Shown here in pieces: positions 1-31,254 of a stretch of DNA of 64,000 nucleotides. The DNA is from Bubalus kerabau (taxonomy: Eukaryota > Chordata > Mammalia > Artiodactyla > Bovidae). The position numbers and the translations under genes are program-made. Location of the stretch: the NCBI RefSeq assembly GCF_029407905.1, contig NC_073633.1, forward strand, positions 23,698,501-23,762,500. The letters run 5' to 3'. The number at the start of each line of letters is the position of its first letter. Within the stretch, counting starts at the first letter, position 1. The notes under the pieces are model-generated. The model saw only the letters and a program-made list of their open reading frames with translations, had not been told where the DNA came from and made no database searches.

Positions 1-455
1 AGCCTTGACTACTTGGGCCTTTGTCGGCAGAGCAGTGTCTCTGCTTTTCGACATCCTGTTTAGGTTTGTCATAGCTTTCCTGCCAAGAAGCAAATGTCCT
101 CTGATTTCGTGGTTGCAGGCACCATCCACAGTAATCTTAGAGCCCTAGAAGAGGAAATCTGTCACTATTTCCACATTTCCCCCCCTGCATCTGCCGGGGG
201 GGATGCCAGGATCTAGTTTTTTCAATATTTAGTTTTAAGCTGGCTCTTCCATTCTCCCCCTTCACCCTCATCAAGAGGCCTTTCAGTTCCCCCGCGCTCT
301 CTGCCATCAGGGTGGTACCGTTTGCATATCTGAGGTTTTTGATGTTTCTCCCACCTATCTTGATTCCAGCTTGTAACTTATCCAGCCTGGCATTTCTCAT
401 GATGTGCTCAGTGTATAGATCAAACAAGGTGACAGCAGACAGGTGTCCATGTCTT
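1..455 (-). mobile_element. BovB LINE fragment (reverse transcriptase C-terminal part)
   Basis: The minus strand encodes a degraded BovB reverse-transcriptase tail (RNARLDKLQAGIKIGGRNIK and KGENGRASLKLNIEK). It continues off the left edge and sits in BBS4 intron 3. Confidence 0.85.
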
Positions 456-521
456 CCTTTACTTAAAAACATTTGAAGACACTTAACCACTACTCAGAAG
501 TATTGTTTGTTTCTTTTTCAG

Positions 522-19196
<18,675 letters not shown>

Positions 19197-19875
19197 GTGT
19201 AGGATGACCCCAGAGCTGGGCTTGCTTTGGCGAGGACCCACCAGATTAGGTAGGTCTCATGACACAGGCAGCACGGAGGCCGGCACGTACGAGAACGTGT
19301 TATGATCATCACCAGGAGCCGGAAGCCTTCACAGCCCCTGGCTGCCCCATGAGCTAGAAGAGGACTTATCTCCTGCTGACTGAGCCCTTTGTGGAAGAAA
19401 AGTCTGAGACAGACCTCTGCTGTCATGACAAAGTCTTGGCTTGGCTGAGGTGATTCTTGGGCTGTGTGATAGGTATATTGGCCACCAAGGCAAACACAAA
19501 TCTTGAATTAATAATCCAGTTCTAATAGTAGAAATTCAGAAGATGAAAAAAAAAAAAAGCTCTTTAAATTGTGGCCTAGTCTATTGAATATCTCAGCTGC
19601 ACTTGCCCAGAAGAATCCAGAAAAAGTCCCTATAGCTTGTTCTTGAGCGAGGTCAGAGTGCAGAGCCAGATCATGTCAGTATGAAAAGGGAGAAAGGGCT
19701 GGTCTGGTATCAGCACCAAGGATTGGGGGAAAAAAAGAGCTTCTTAACTGAGGAGGTTTTAGACATTCAGTGATACCACTGACCAGATGCTAGCAATACA
19801 TTATGTATCATCCCTTTGGGAAAAGTTGTTATTAATGTGTAAGGGATCACAATAAAATGTTTCTGGAAGAACCTT
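19197..19875 (+). other. BBS4: BBS4 3' UTR with poly(A) signal
   Basis: Follows the stop codon; the AATAAA hexamer at 19851-19856 is the first good signal. The cleavage site is inferred about 15-25 bp beyond it, so the end is approximate. No repeat element is obvious here, in contrast to the DNA that follows. Confidence 0.75.
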
Positions 19876-20399
19876 GTATCGGCCCAGTCTTGGGGCTTCT
19901 GGATTTCTAGTTTCTCTCTCTGTTAAGAAAGGAGCTATTGTGATTTCTAGTATGGTTGTTACTCATATCATCACAGTTAGAAAAATGAGGCTACATACAC
20001 AAGCACAGATATAGACATGGTTTTAGATGGCTCAGATTAGAGGCAAGAACGAACTAGCACTGGGAAAAGTGCCCTTCTTACTGAATAATGTTAGTACTAA
20101 GTAGAAGTCTGGAGTGTATGATTACAATGATTATTTTGTTCTTAAGGAAAAAAAATCACCATTGTCTGATAGTTGAATGGTTCACAATGGACCAGTCCTC
20201 CCACAGACAACAAATAGTAACCAGTAGGTAAATATAAAATACTTCCTTGGTTTAATTTTTTAAAAATACCTAACTATTCCAAGTAAAAATTATGACATTA
20301 TATATGAGGCTTAATATATATAACAACTATAAAGATTTTTATATTTTACACGATGTGATACAAAACTAATTCTAAAGTTTGTAAAAAGTTAACGCTGTA

Positions 20400-21690
20400 T
20401 ATATTACAGTCCTTAGAGCAGCCATTTGAAAGAAGCATAGCTCAAAAGACAGTACAGAAGGGGGAAAAAAAACGGAACAAAGAGAAAACAAATAGCAAAC
20501 TCAATCCAGTCATATCAATAAAATGTAACTAGACTTAAAAATGTAACTAGGCTAAACAGTTAAAAAGCAGAGAATGATAAAAAACCTCATACTATATTAA
20601 TGTCAGATAAAGTAGAGTTCAAAGTCCAGGGGTGTTACCAGAAATAGGGGCATTTCATAATGATAAAAAGTCAGTTCAGTAGAAAACAATCATAAACATG
20701 TATGTACCTAACGTTACTTTACAATACATTAAGTAAAAATTGACAGAATTAAATCCATATACTTGCATGTTAGCGATTTTTCTTTTAGCATTTGATAGAC
20801 AAAAAGTGTAAAAGAACATATTGGCCAGCTTGACCTAATTAAACACTATAAGCAGGAACTATAGAAAATGCATTCTTTGCAAGTACACACAGTACGTTTA
20901 GCAAGACAGACCAAATGCTGGGCCAGAAAATAAGTCTCAAAAGTCAACAGATTGAAATTTACAGAATATGTTCTCAATGCACAGTGTAATTACATTAGAA
21001 ATTAAAAGGAACATATCTATTACAGAAAACAACATATTTGGAAATTAAACATATGCTTGGAATAACTCATAAGGAAGAAATCAAAGAGAAACTAGAAAAG
21101 TTTGAATAATGAAAAAATTTGCAGGGTTCAGCTAGGAACTATGCTTATAAGGAAACTTACAGCTGTAAATGCTTCTATCGTAGCAAACAAAATTGTTGAT
21201 AAAGGTTTCTACCGTAAGCTAAAAACAAAGCAAAATAAACCCATTTCAGGAATTATTAAAGAAAAATCTAAAAAGCCAAAAGTTTTACAAAAAAATGCAT
21301 ATGGCAGAAAGTTGACAAATCCCTAGCTAAACTGATAAAAAAGAGAGAAATTACCAATATCAAGAATGGAAGATGGGATAGCATTATAAAGAAACTACAA
21401 GACATGAAAAAGAGAAAGGAATGTTACAAGGAATTTTATGACAATAAAACTGGCAACTTGGATGCAACAGACCAAAACTGAAACAAGATGAAATGTAAAG
21501 CCTTAAGGCCTCTGTCAAAGAAATTGAATCTATAAATCAAAAGCTACCCTTTAAGCAAACTGCTGGCTCAGATGATTTCACCAGTGGATTCTATTAAATC
21601 CAATCTTACAAAAATTGTTAGAAGACAGGATTGAGAACTTCCCATTACGCCATAAAGAAAACAAAAATCTACAGATTGAGAATATATTCT
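20400..21690 (+). mobile_element. Old LINE-1 fragment (ORF2 N-terminal region)
   Basis: Runs of L1 ORF2-like sequence (AGTAGAGTTCAAAG, CATTTCATAATGATAAAAAG, ATTACCAATATCAAGAATGG) in plus orientation with many stops and indels. Old and non-functional. Edges are approximate. Confidence 0.8.
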
Positions 21691-21776
21691 AGAAGAATAG
21701 ATTCACAAAATACATCTGACAAAGGACATATCCAGAAACTATTAAAAAAAAAAAATACAACTCAGTGATGAAAACT

Positions 21777-21830
21777 ATTGGGTTGGTGAAAAAGTTGGAG
21801 TTTTCCTGTAAGATATTATGGCCAACCCAA
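21777..21830. mobile_element. Mariner-type miniature element, damaged
   Basis: TATTGGGTTGGTGAAAAAGT at the left and GGCCAACCCA at the right are imperfect inverted ends typical of the ~80-bp mariner-derived repeats of ruminants. The interior is shortened. TA lies at the left edge. Confidence 0.75.
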
Positions 21831-21869
21831 GAATAACCCAAACAACAACATACACAACCCAACTGAAAA

Positions 21870-22390
21870 AAAAAAAAAAATAGGCAAAAAATTTGGATAC
21901 CTCACAAAGATACATGGCCATCCATATATACTGGCCACATCTGAATGGCCAGTAAGCACGTGAAAACGTGCCCATTGTCTTATCATCAGGGAAATGCAAA
22001 GTAAAACCACAAAGAAGTACCACTCGGGACACATCAGATACACATTAGAATGGCTAAAATTAGACACAACTCCAAATGTCAGCAAGAATAAGAAGCAAAC
22101 AGAATTGTCATCCATCACTGGGAGTGTAAAATGGTCCATCCACTTTGGAGAAAGGTCTGTACCCGTCCCGTGATATATCTCCAACCCAGCAATTCTACGC
22201 CAATGGAGTAGAATTTTTACTTTTGATTTTTACAGTAAATGATTTTGATGATTTTTACCCACGAGAAAGAAAAATGTCCACACAGACTTGATAACATTCA
22301 TAAAAGTTGCAAGTGGAAACACTATTCACAATACTATGTAGCCACAAAAAGCAACAAACTACATACAACATCATCTCAAAACCATGCTGA
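21870..22390 (+). mobile_element. Ancient LINE-1 fragment
   Basis: L1 ORF2-tail-like phrases (TCATCAGGGAAATGCAAA, GAATGGCTAAAATTAGACA) with heavy divergence. Preceded by a 15-base A-run. Edges approximate. Confidence 0.6.
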
Positions 22391-22394
22391 ATGA

Positions 22395-23190
22395 GAAGAG
22401 CTGCATACTATGGTAATTAAAACTGTATGGTACTGGCACAAAAACAGAAATCTAGGTCAATGGAATAGGATAGAAAGCAAAGAAATAAACCCATGCACTT
22501 ATGGCCAATTAATCAACAAAGGAGGCAAGAATATACAATGGAGATGGCAGTCTCTTCAAATCATGCTGAGAAAACCGGACAGCTACATGTGAAAGAATGA
22601 AAACATTCTCTAACATGGTTATACAAAAATAAAACTCAAAATGGACTAAAGACCTATATGTAAGACTGTATATGTAAGAATACTATAAAATTTCTAGAGG
22701 AAAACATAAGCAGAACACTCTTTGATAAATTGCAGCAAGACCTTTTTGGATCTCTAAAGTAATGGAAATAAATACAACCTAATTAAACTTAATGGCTTTT
22801 GCACAGCAAAGGAAACCATAAAAAGACAAAGCATGGGAGAAGGTATTTGCAGACAATGCAGCCAACAAGGGATTAATGTCCAGAATATACCAACAGCTCG
22901 ATATTTTTTTAAAAATCTAAAAAATAGGCAGAAGACCTAAATAGACATTTCTCCAAAGAAGATGAACAGATGGCCAAAAGGCACATGAAAAGATTCTCAA
23001 CATCACTAATTAAAGAAAAATGCAAATCAAAACTAAAACGAGGTATCAACTCACACCAGTCAGAATAGTATAATGTCAAAAAGTCTACAAATAACAAATG
23101 CTGGTAAGGATGTGGAGAAAAGAACCCTTCTACACTGTTGATGGGAATGCAAATTGGTGGAGCCACTATAAAGAATTATGGAGGTTCCTT
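22395..23190 (+). mobile_element. LINE-1 ORF2 3' part (left half, split by BovB)
   Basis: Plus-strand L1 ORF2 end (TGGTACTGGCACAAAAACAG, CATTTCTCCAAAGAAGATGA, TGGAGAAAAGAACCC). It stops at ATGGAGGTTCCTT, where the BovB begins; the remainder resumes at 27603. Frame is broken by small indels and stops. Confidence 0.9.
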
Positions 23191-26100
23191 TTCATGCTGT
23201 TCATGGGGTTCTCAAAGCAAGAATACTGAAGTGGTTTGCCATTCCCTTTCTCCAGTGGACCACATTTTGTCAGAACTCTCTACCATGACCCGTCCATCTT
23301 GGGTGGCCCTACATGGCATGGCTCATAAGTTTCATTGGGTTAGACAAGGCTGTGGTCCATGTGACCAGATTGGTTTTCGGTGATTGTGGTTTTCAGTCTG
23401 TCTGCCCTCTGATGGAAAAGGATAAGAAGGCTTATGGAAGCTTCCTGATGGGAGAGACTGACTGAGGGGAAAGTGGGTGTTCTGGTGGGCGGGGCCATGC
23501 TCAGTAAATTTTTAATCCAATTTTCTGTTGATGGGTGGGGCTGTGTTCCCTCCCTGTTATTTACCTGGGGCCAAACTATGATGGAGGTAATGAGATAATG
23601 GCGACCTCCTTCAAAAGGTCCCATGCACAGACTGCTACACTCAGTGCCCCCAATCCTGCAGCAAGCCACCCCTGACCCACACCTCCGCCAGAGACTCCTG
23701 GACACTCATGGGCAAGTCTGGGTCAGTCTCTCATCTCTGGGGTAACTGCTCCTTTCTCCTGGATCCTGGTGCGTACCAGGTTCTGTTTGTGCCCACCAAG
23801 AGTCTGTTTCCCCAGTCCTATGTAAGTTCTGGCGGCTCTGTGGTGGGGTTAATGGCACGTGCATTTCCCAGGGGCCCAAACACGCCTGACCAAGATGCCC
23901 TTGGCAACCTCGTCTGCCCCCTCCAGAGCACGCGGGAGCCAAAAAGCCCCCAGGATGAGTGGAGGGCCCGCCCGCCTCCCTCCCTCTGCCCGCTTCCCGA
24001 AGCAGAGCCGGGGTGCACTTACAGCACCGGCTGCAACGGACTGCGCAGAAGCGCGGCCAAGAGGAGCTACCCCTCGCCCAAATTCAGGCGGCGGCCGAGA
24101 GAAGCAACCCCGTGCCCGAGGTCAGGGGCGGTGGCCGAGAGGAGCAACCCCACGTCCAAGGAGTGGTGGCTGCGCGGGCGCAGGAGGGCTGAGAGGAGCT
24201 ACTCCACGTTCAAGGTCAGGAGGGCAGCCGTGAGGAGAAACCCTACATCCAAGGTCAGGAGTGGTGGCCGAGAGGAGCAACCCCACGTCCAGGGTAAGGA
24301 GCAGCGGCTGCACTTTGCTGGAGCAGCCGTGAAGCGATATCCCACGTCCATGGTAAGAGAAACCCAAGTAAGACGGTGGGTGTTGCGAGAGGGCATCAGA
24401 GGGCAGACACACGGAAACCATAATCACAGAAGACTAGCCAATCTGACCACACGGGCCACAGCCTTGTCTAACTCAGTGAAACTAAGCCATGCCCTGTGGG
24501 CCCACCCAAGATGGGTGGGTCATGGTGGAGAGGTCTGACAGAATGTGGTCCACTGGAGAAGGGAATGGCCAAACCACTGCAGTATTCTTGCCCCATGAAC
24601 AGTATGAAAAGGCAAAATGATAGGATACTGAAAGAGGAACTCCCCAGGTTGGTAGGTGCCCAACATGTTATGGAGATCAGTGGAGAAATAACTCCAGAAA
24701 GAATGAAGGGATGGAGCTAAAGCAAAAACAATACCCAATTGTGGATGTGACTGGTGATAGAAGCAAGGTCCGATGCTGTAAAGAGCAATATTGCATAGGA
24801 ACCTGGAATGTCAGGTCCATGAATCAAGGCAAATTGGAAGTGATCAAACAGGAGATGGCAAGAGTGAACATCGACATTCTAGGAATCAGCGAACTAAAAT
24901 GGACTGGAATAGGTGAATTTAACTCAGATGACCATTATATCTACTACTGTGGGCAGGAATCCCTTAGAAGAAATGGAGTAGCCATCATAGTCAACAAAAG
25001 AGTCTGAAATGCAGTACTTGGATGCAATCTCAAAAACAACAGAAAGATCTCTCTTTGTTTCCAAGGCAAACCATTCAATATCATGGTAATCCAAGCCTAT
25101 GCCCCAACCAGTAACGCTGAAGAAGCTGAAGTTGAACGGTTCTATGAAGACCGACAAGACCTTTTAGAACTAACACCCAAAAAAGTCCTTTTCATTATAG
25201 GGGACTAGAATGCAAAAGTAGAAGTCAAGAAACACCTGGAGTAACAGGCAAATTTGGCCTTGGAATACGGAATGAAGCAGGGCAAAGGCTAATAAGAGTT
25301 TTGCCAAGAGAACACACTGGTCATAGCAAACACCCTCTTCCAACAACACAAGAGAAGACTCTACACATGGACATCACCAGATGGTCAACACTGAAATCAG
25401 ATTGATTATATTCTTTGCAGCCAAAGATGGAGAAACTCTGTACAGTCAGCAAAAACAAGACTGGGAGCTCACTGTGGCTCAGATCATGAGCTCCTTATTG
25501 CCAAATTCAGACTGAAATTGAAGAAAGTGGAGAAAACCACTAGATCATTCAGGTATGACCTAAATCAAATCCCTTATGATTATACAGTGGAAGTGAGAAA
25601 TGGATTTAAGGGACTAGATCTGATAGATAAAGTGCCTGATGAACTAAGGATGGAGGTTCGTGACATTGTACAGGAGACAGGGATCAAGACCATCCCCATG
25701 GAAAAGAAATGCAAAAAAGCAAAATGGCTGTCTGGGAGGCCTTATAAATAGCTGTGAAAAGAAGCGAAAAGCAAAGGAGAAAAGGAAAGATATAAGCATC
25801 TGAATGCAGAGTTCCAAAGAATAGCAAGGAGAGATAAGAAAGCCTTCCTCAGCAATCAATGCAAAGAAACAGAGGAAAACAACAGAATGGGAAAGACTAG
25901 AGATCTCTTCAAGAAAATTAGAGATACCAAGGGAACATTTCATGCAAAAATGGGCTCGATAAAGGACAGAAATGGTATGGACCTAACAGAAGCAGAAGAT
26001 ATTAAGAAGAGGTGGCAAGAATACACAGAAGAATTGTACTAAAAAGATCTTCATGACCAAGATAATCACGATGGTATGATCACTCATCTACAGCCAGACA

Positions 26101-27591
26101 TCCTGGAATGTGAAGTCAAGTGGGCCTTAGGAAGCATCACTATGAACAAAGCTAGTAGAGGTGATGGAATTCCAGTGGAGCTATTTCAAATCCTGAAAGA
26201 TGATGCTGTGAAAGTGCTGCACTCAATATGCCAGCAAATCTGGAAAACTCAGCAGTGGCCACAGGACTGGAAAAGGTCAGTTTTCATTCTAATCCCAAAG
26301 AAAGGCAATGCCAAAGAACGCTCAAACTACCACACAATTGCACTCATCTCACATGCTAGTAAAGTAATGCTCAAAATTCTCCAAGCCAGGCTTCAGCAAT
26401 ATGTGAACCATGAACTTCCTGATGTTCAAGCTGGTTTTAAAAAAGGCAGAGGAACCAGAGATCAAATTGCCAACATCCACTGGATCATGGAAAAAGCAAG
26501 AGAGTTCCATAAAAACATCTATTTCTGATTTATTGACTATGCCAAAGCCTTTGACTGTGTGGATCACAATAAACTGGAAAATTCTGAAAAAGATGGGAAT
26601 ACCAGACTACCTAACCTGCCTCTCGAGAAACCTGTATGCAGGTCAGGAAGCAACAGTTAGACTGAACATGGAACAACAGACTGGTTCCAAATAGGAAAAG
26701 GAGTACGTCAAGGCTGTATATTATCACCCTGCTTATTTAACTTATATGCAGAATACATCATGAGAAATGCTGGGCTGGATGAAGCACAAGCTGGAGTCAA
26801 GATTGCCGAGAGAAATATCAATAACCTCAGATATGCAGATGACACCACCCTTATGGCAGAAAGTGAAGAATGAAAGAGCCTCTTGATGAAAGTGAAAGAG
26901 GAGAGTGAAAAAGTTGGCTTAAAACTCAACATTCAGGAAACGAAGATCACAGCATCTGGTCCCATCACTTCATGGCAAATAGATGGAGAAACAGTGGCTC
27001 ACTTTATTTTTGGGGGCTCCAAAATCACTGCAGATAGTGACTGCAGCCATGAAATTAAAAGACGCTTACTCCTTGGAAGAAAAGCTATGACCAACCTAGA
27101 GAGCATATTAAAAAACAGAGACATTACTTTGCCGACAAAGGTCCGTCTAGTCAAGCCTATGGTTTTTCCAGTAGTCATGTATGGATGTGCGAGTTGGACT
27201 ATAAAGAAAGCTGAGTGCCGAAGAATTGATGCTTTTGAACTGTGGTGTTGGGGGAGTCTTGAGAGTCTGTTGGACTGCAAGGAGATCCAACCAGTCCATC
27301 CTAAAGGAGATCAGTCCTGAATATTCATTGGAAGGACTGATGCTGAAGCTGAAACTCCAATACTTTGGCTACCTGATGCGAACTACTGACTCATCTGAAA
27401 AGACCCTGATGCTGAGAAAGATTGCAGGCAGGCAGGAGAAGGGGACAAGAGAGGATGAGATGGTACCACTGACTAATAGACTTAAGTCTGAGTTAACTCC
27501 GGGAGCTGGTGATGGACAGGGAGGCCTGGCGTGCTGCAGTCCATGGGGTTGCAAAGAGTTGGAAACAACTGAGGGACTGAACTTAACTGGT
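23191..27591 (+). mobile_element. BovB LINE, long copy with 5' region, endonuclease and reverse transcriptase remnants
   Basis: A 4.4-kb BovB (RTE-clade) insertion. 23191-24500 is a GC-rich 5' segment. An apurinic-endonuclease region follows (CIGTWNVRSMNQGKLEVIKQ at 24801; ELKWTG motif), with stops from about 25007. The reverse-transcriptase region spans about 26090-27230, broken by several stops and shifts. It ends GGGACTGAACTTAACTG, the usual BovB 3' end. GGAGGTTCCTT (23180-23190) and GGATGTTCCTT (27592-27602) are the target duplication, one mismatch in 11. Not capable of coding an intact protein. Confidence 0.92.
24045..24358 (+). repeat. Degenerate tandem repeat in BovB 5' region
   Basis: About seven units of 37-59 bp built around GGCCGAGAGGAGCAACCCCA and a CCACGTCCAAGGT segment. 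CpG-rich, unlike the AT-rich DNA around it. An open frame of 276 codons (23708-24538) crosses it. Confidence 0.8.
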
Positions 27592-27602
27592 GGATGTTCC
27601 TT

Positions 27603-28265
27603 ACCGTACGATCCTGCAATGCCACTCCTGAGTATATCTGGAGAAAAATATAATTTGAAAAGATACATGTATCCCAGTGTTCCCTGCAGTGCTATTTACA
27701 ATAGCCAGGACATGGAAGCAACCTAAATGTCCATCCACAGATGAATGGATAAAGAAGATGTACACACATACACACTCACACAGGAGTATTACTCAGCCAT
27801 AAAACAGAGCGAAATAACGCCATTTGAAGCAACATGAATGGCCCTAGAGTAATATACTGAGTGAAGTAAGCCAGACGGAGGAAGACAAATAGGTTGCTTA
27901 CTGTGGAATCTAAAAAATGATGCAAATGAACTTACTTACAAAACAGAGACTCACAGACATAGAAAACAAAATTACGGTTACCAAAGGGAAAGGGGGGAAG
28001 ATAAAATAGGGAGTTTGCGGTTAAAATATATATACTACTATATATAAAATAAATCATCAACAAGGACCTAGTATAGGGCCCAGGTTACTATACTCAGTAT
28101 CTTGTAATAACCTATAATGGAAGAAAATGTAAAAAAAAAAAAAACCCTACATATTTATATACATTTATAACAATCGGTTTGCTGTACACCTGAAACTAAC
28201 ACAACATTGTAAATCAACTATTCTTCAATAAAAATTTAAAAATCAAAGTCAGGAAACATTAAAAA
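27603..28265 (+). mobile_element. LINE-1 3' end (right half, split by BovB)
   Basis: Resumes with ACGATCCTGCAATGCCACTC, continues through AATGTCCATCCACAGATGAA, and ends with the L1 3' UTR (TGTACACCTGAAACTAACAC, TTCAATAAAAATTT). Completes the element interrupted at 23190. Confidence 0.9.
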
Positions 28266-29737
28266 AAAAAAGAGCTCTATACAAAAGGATAAATATCATA
28301 TGTTTCCATTTCTAAGAAGTTCCAGAACAGACAAAACAATTTATGATGAAAAAGATTATGATGTGTGCTTCGGGGGTCAGGGCTGAGGCTGATGCTATCC
28401 CGGAAGTGGCCTGACAGAACTATGTGGGTGATGGAAACGTTCTGTATCTGGACAGGCACTCGGGTTAGGTATGTATATAGATTTCCCAAAACTTACCAAG
28501 TGGACTTGAAATTTCTACAGTTTCATTGTTTGAATGAAAATCTTTACCTAAAAAAAGATTAAAAAATGTTAAATGATCACTGTGGTAGTGTTTCAATGAT
28601 TTTCAGCTATTTTTAGAAAGACCCAAGAAATGGCCTGGTTCAGTTATAACTGACAATTAACCAACTTTTACATACGTGCCACATATTGTACTAATATTTT
28701 GCTTGGCATTCCTTTTTAATTAAAAACACTATAAGGGTAAGGACCATTACAAGTCTCATTTTACAGATGAGGAAAGATGAGGCTCAGGAAAGGTACCAAC
28801 AGCATACGACACTTGCCATCTCATGCCCTGCAGAGAATTCAGATTTCTTCTGCTGATGAATAATTACCTCTGCCCCACTCAAACTTGACAGAGTAAGAGC
28901 ATGGAAACTGAATCTGCACAGTAACTATTACTGATTTTTGGTTGAATTTTTATGTCTCCTGACAGTGTTCTGTGTGCTGCAGCTTTTCCCTGAACATTAA
29001 ATCAGTTTTAAGGGAATGTAAAGAGTGAGTGATAGAAGTTTTTAGGAAGGATCCTTTTTCACCAGGCATCCTTTCTAGTCCAGGGGATTTTCAAACTATT
29101 CTTGTTCATATAAAATCATACATGGAAACCTTTGTAAAATATAGCTCAAAGCCATGGGGCTAGCAGCTCCACCTCTTCAGTTTCTCCAGCCCTTCCAACT
29201 CACTGCTGCATCATCTGTCCATCCTCGGTGATGGAGCCCAGTTAATCTTCCTCCCAAAGCTTAATGTGCTTGTAGAAAGGTGGGACGTTCACAGAGGGAT
29301 ACACATACACTCATACCTACACACACACACTCAGGAATATAGTTTTATAAACAATACTTAAAAGAATTATTCCTATAATGTATGATGCATTTTGATACTT
29401 TATAACCAAGTTGATTTAGTCATGATTAATAGTTCAAAACCCACCTTTTGGAAAACACTGCTGTCCACACCTCCTGATCATCTTCCTTGACATCACCAGC
29501 GAGAACTGGAGAACTTGTTGAGAATGTACTAAGGACAAGGGCTGCCTGTAAGAAAAAGATCACATGGAGAACATTGCTGCTTAGGGTTAGAACATAAATG
29601 ATGAATTATTCTTTCTTGGGAAAAGAGAAATTTCTTCTCACTTAAGCTTTTCTAATAAAAACATAAGATTGTTGAATTATTTTTATTGAGCTTCAAAGCA
29701 GACTGATGAGGTAGCAGCCAGAGATTTCCTTAATAAG
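28266..29737. other. Intergenic stretch without a gene
   Basis: A MIR-like segment (CATTTTACAGATGAGGAAAG) sits near 28750-28870 and a short CA-rich tract near 29305-29335. Otherwise unremarkable and AT-rich. Confidence 0.55.
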
Positions 29738-29992
29738 CTACTTGGCTTTGAATTTCAGTCTGCATAGTTCTCTAGCCTTGTCTTCAAAGGAGTAATCAGG
29801 CTGTTCCTTCTCAGCCAAACCAGGAGGGAAGGTCATAAATTGAGAACGTGAGGTGGCTTTGAGATTCCAGAAGCTGCTGCTGTGAGCCCAGCGTGAACGA
29901 TTACCCCTGACCCAAGAAGGCCTGCCACCAGTTGACACGTGTTCCCAGTGTTCTCTGAACAAATCGAGAAGGCTCTTCACACACATTTTCAA
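29738..29992 (-). other. Unrecognised 84-codon ORF with nearby poly(A) signal
   Basis: A minus-strand ORF begins MKMCVKSLLDLFREHWEHVS and ends RLKFKAK. A coding-strand AATAAA lies at 29687-29682, about 50 nt past the stop, like the 3' end of a small processed transcript. I do not recognise the protein and no A-tail follows. It could be a decayed retrocopy, a distal extra 3' end related to ADPGK, or chance. Composition is ordinary and it lacks repeat signatures. Confidence 0.25.
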
Positions 29993-30274
29993 ATTACTGG
30001 GTCATATTGGCTTGACTGCTTGAGACTAGTATGTCACTTTAAACCAGAGGACAGACCTACAGCTCAGACTCAATGTGATGGGGAAGACAAGATAATCAAA
30101 CACCTCAACAGCAGAGGAACATGTAAGTCACAAGTCAAGATCAAAATGATTTACATTTTAGCTGGCTCCAGAATCATGGTAGAAATGAAATCAATCACAG
30201 ACAGACTTAGGATTCCAGAAATGTAAATCGTTTTTAATATATTTAAAAGCACACTGAAGTCTCGATTTATAAAA

Positions 30275-31254
30275 ATAAATACATAATATGACAAATTTAT
30301 TTATGATCCTGGGGCTCTTAGGAGGTTGAACTCTTTAACAGATGTGATGTATCACTGTAAAACATAGTAAAACATACATGATCTGTTGTACACCCAGAAG
30401 CAGATTCCAGTTGTAAAACTAAAATTCCTTTAAGGATCACAATGAACACAGATCAGTCTTCTGCTATAGAAATCATGTCCAGAGCTGGGCAATGAGGGTG
30501 GGCCCAGGCACAGCAGCCTCTGACCAGCCAGTCTACAGTTAAGGAGCCAGGGCAGGAAGGTGCAGCCCTTCAGCTCACAGCACCACCCTGCAGGCCAGCC
30601 AGGCCCCTAACTGCAGAGTGACTGGCTCCCTCAAGGGCTCCACGAGGCACCCAGCCTCTGCTGTCTCTCTGAAACACAGGAGCGCTATTTTGTCCTTACC
30701 TGTGGCTCTGTCTTAATTTGGGAGCAGAAAACTGAGAAGGTGCATTCATTGAATATTGTCATTATAACACTGAATGGAAATTATGATCCTGTCATGGGTG
30801 CTGAGCTGACAATGCAAGAACTCACACTGGGCTTTCAGAGACGGGAGAACGGGTGAGTGAGCATGCGCATCTGAGGTGGGCAAGAAGGGAGTGCTTTCTT
30901 CAACCGACATGCTCTCATGGGCAAGGAGTCTGGCCTAAAATACCTGAAAAGGGGTTGGAGAATCAAGTTTTTACCCCTGTAACACACAACATAAAAATAA
31001 ACGAGAACAAAAATCCAGTCTTGTTAGTAGACAGCTGAATTGCGATTAAAACCTGAAATGTTTCTGTGTAATTGTCAAAAGGCTGGAATGTATCTGGTAC
31101 AGTTTAATCTGCTGTTGTTTCTTTGGCTGTCTTTCAGTTTGATCAACAGAAATGATTTTTGACACACTCAATCCTATTTCCCAGAGCACTGAATTCCTGT
31201 CATTTTTAGGTTGGCTAGTTTTCCTTCATCAGAAAAATGACCCCAACAACCTTC
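30275..31254 (-). other. ADPGK: ADPGK 3' UTR with poly(A) signal
   Basis: About 1 kb after the stop codon. The coding-strand AATAAA is at 30301-30296, with cleavage inferred 15-25 nt beyond, so the end is approximate. No large mobile element is recognised inside it. Confidence 0.65.

Noticed and set aside
23708..24538. 276-codon plus-strand ORF as a host gene
   Set aside because: It lies wholly within the 5' region of the BovB insertion, and its Arg/Pro/Ser-rich repeats come from the GC-rich tandem array. No known domain.
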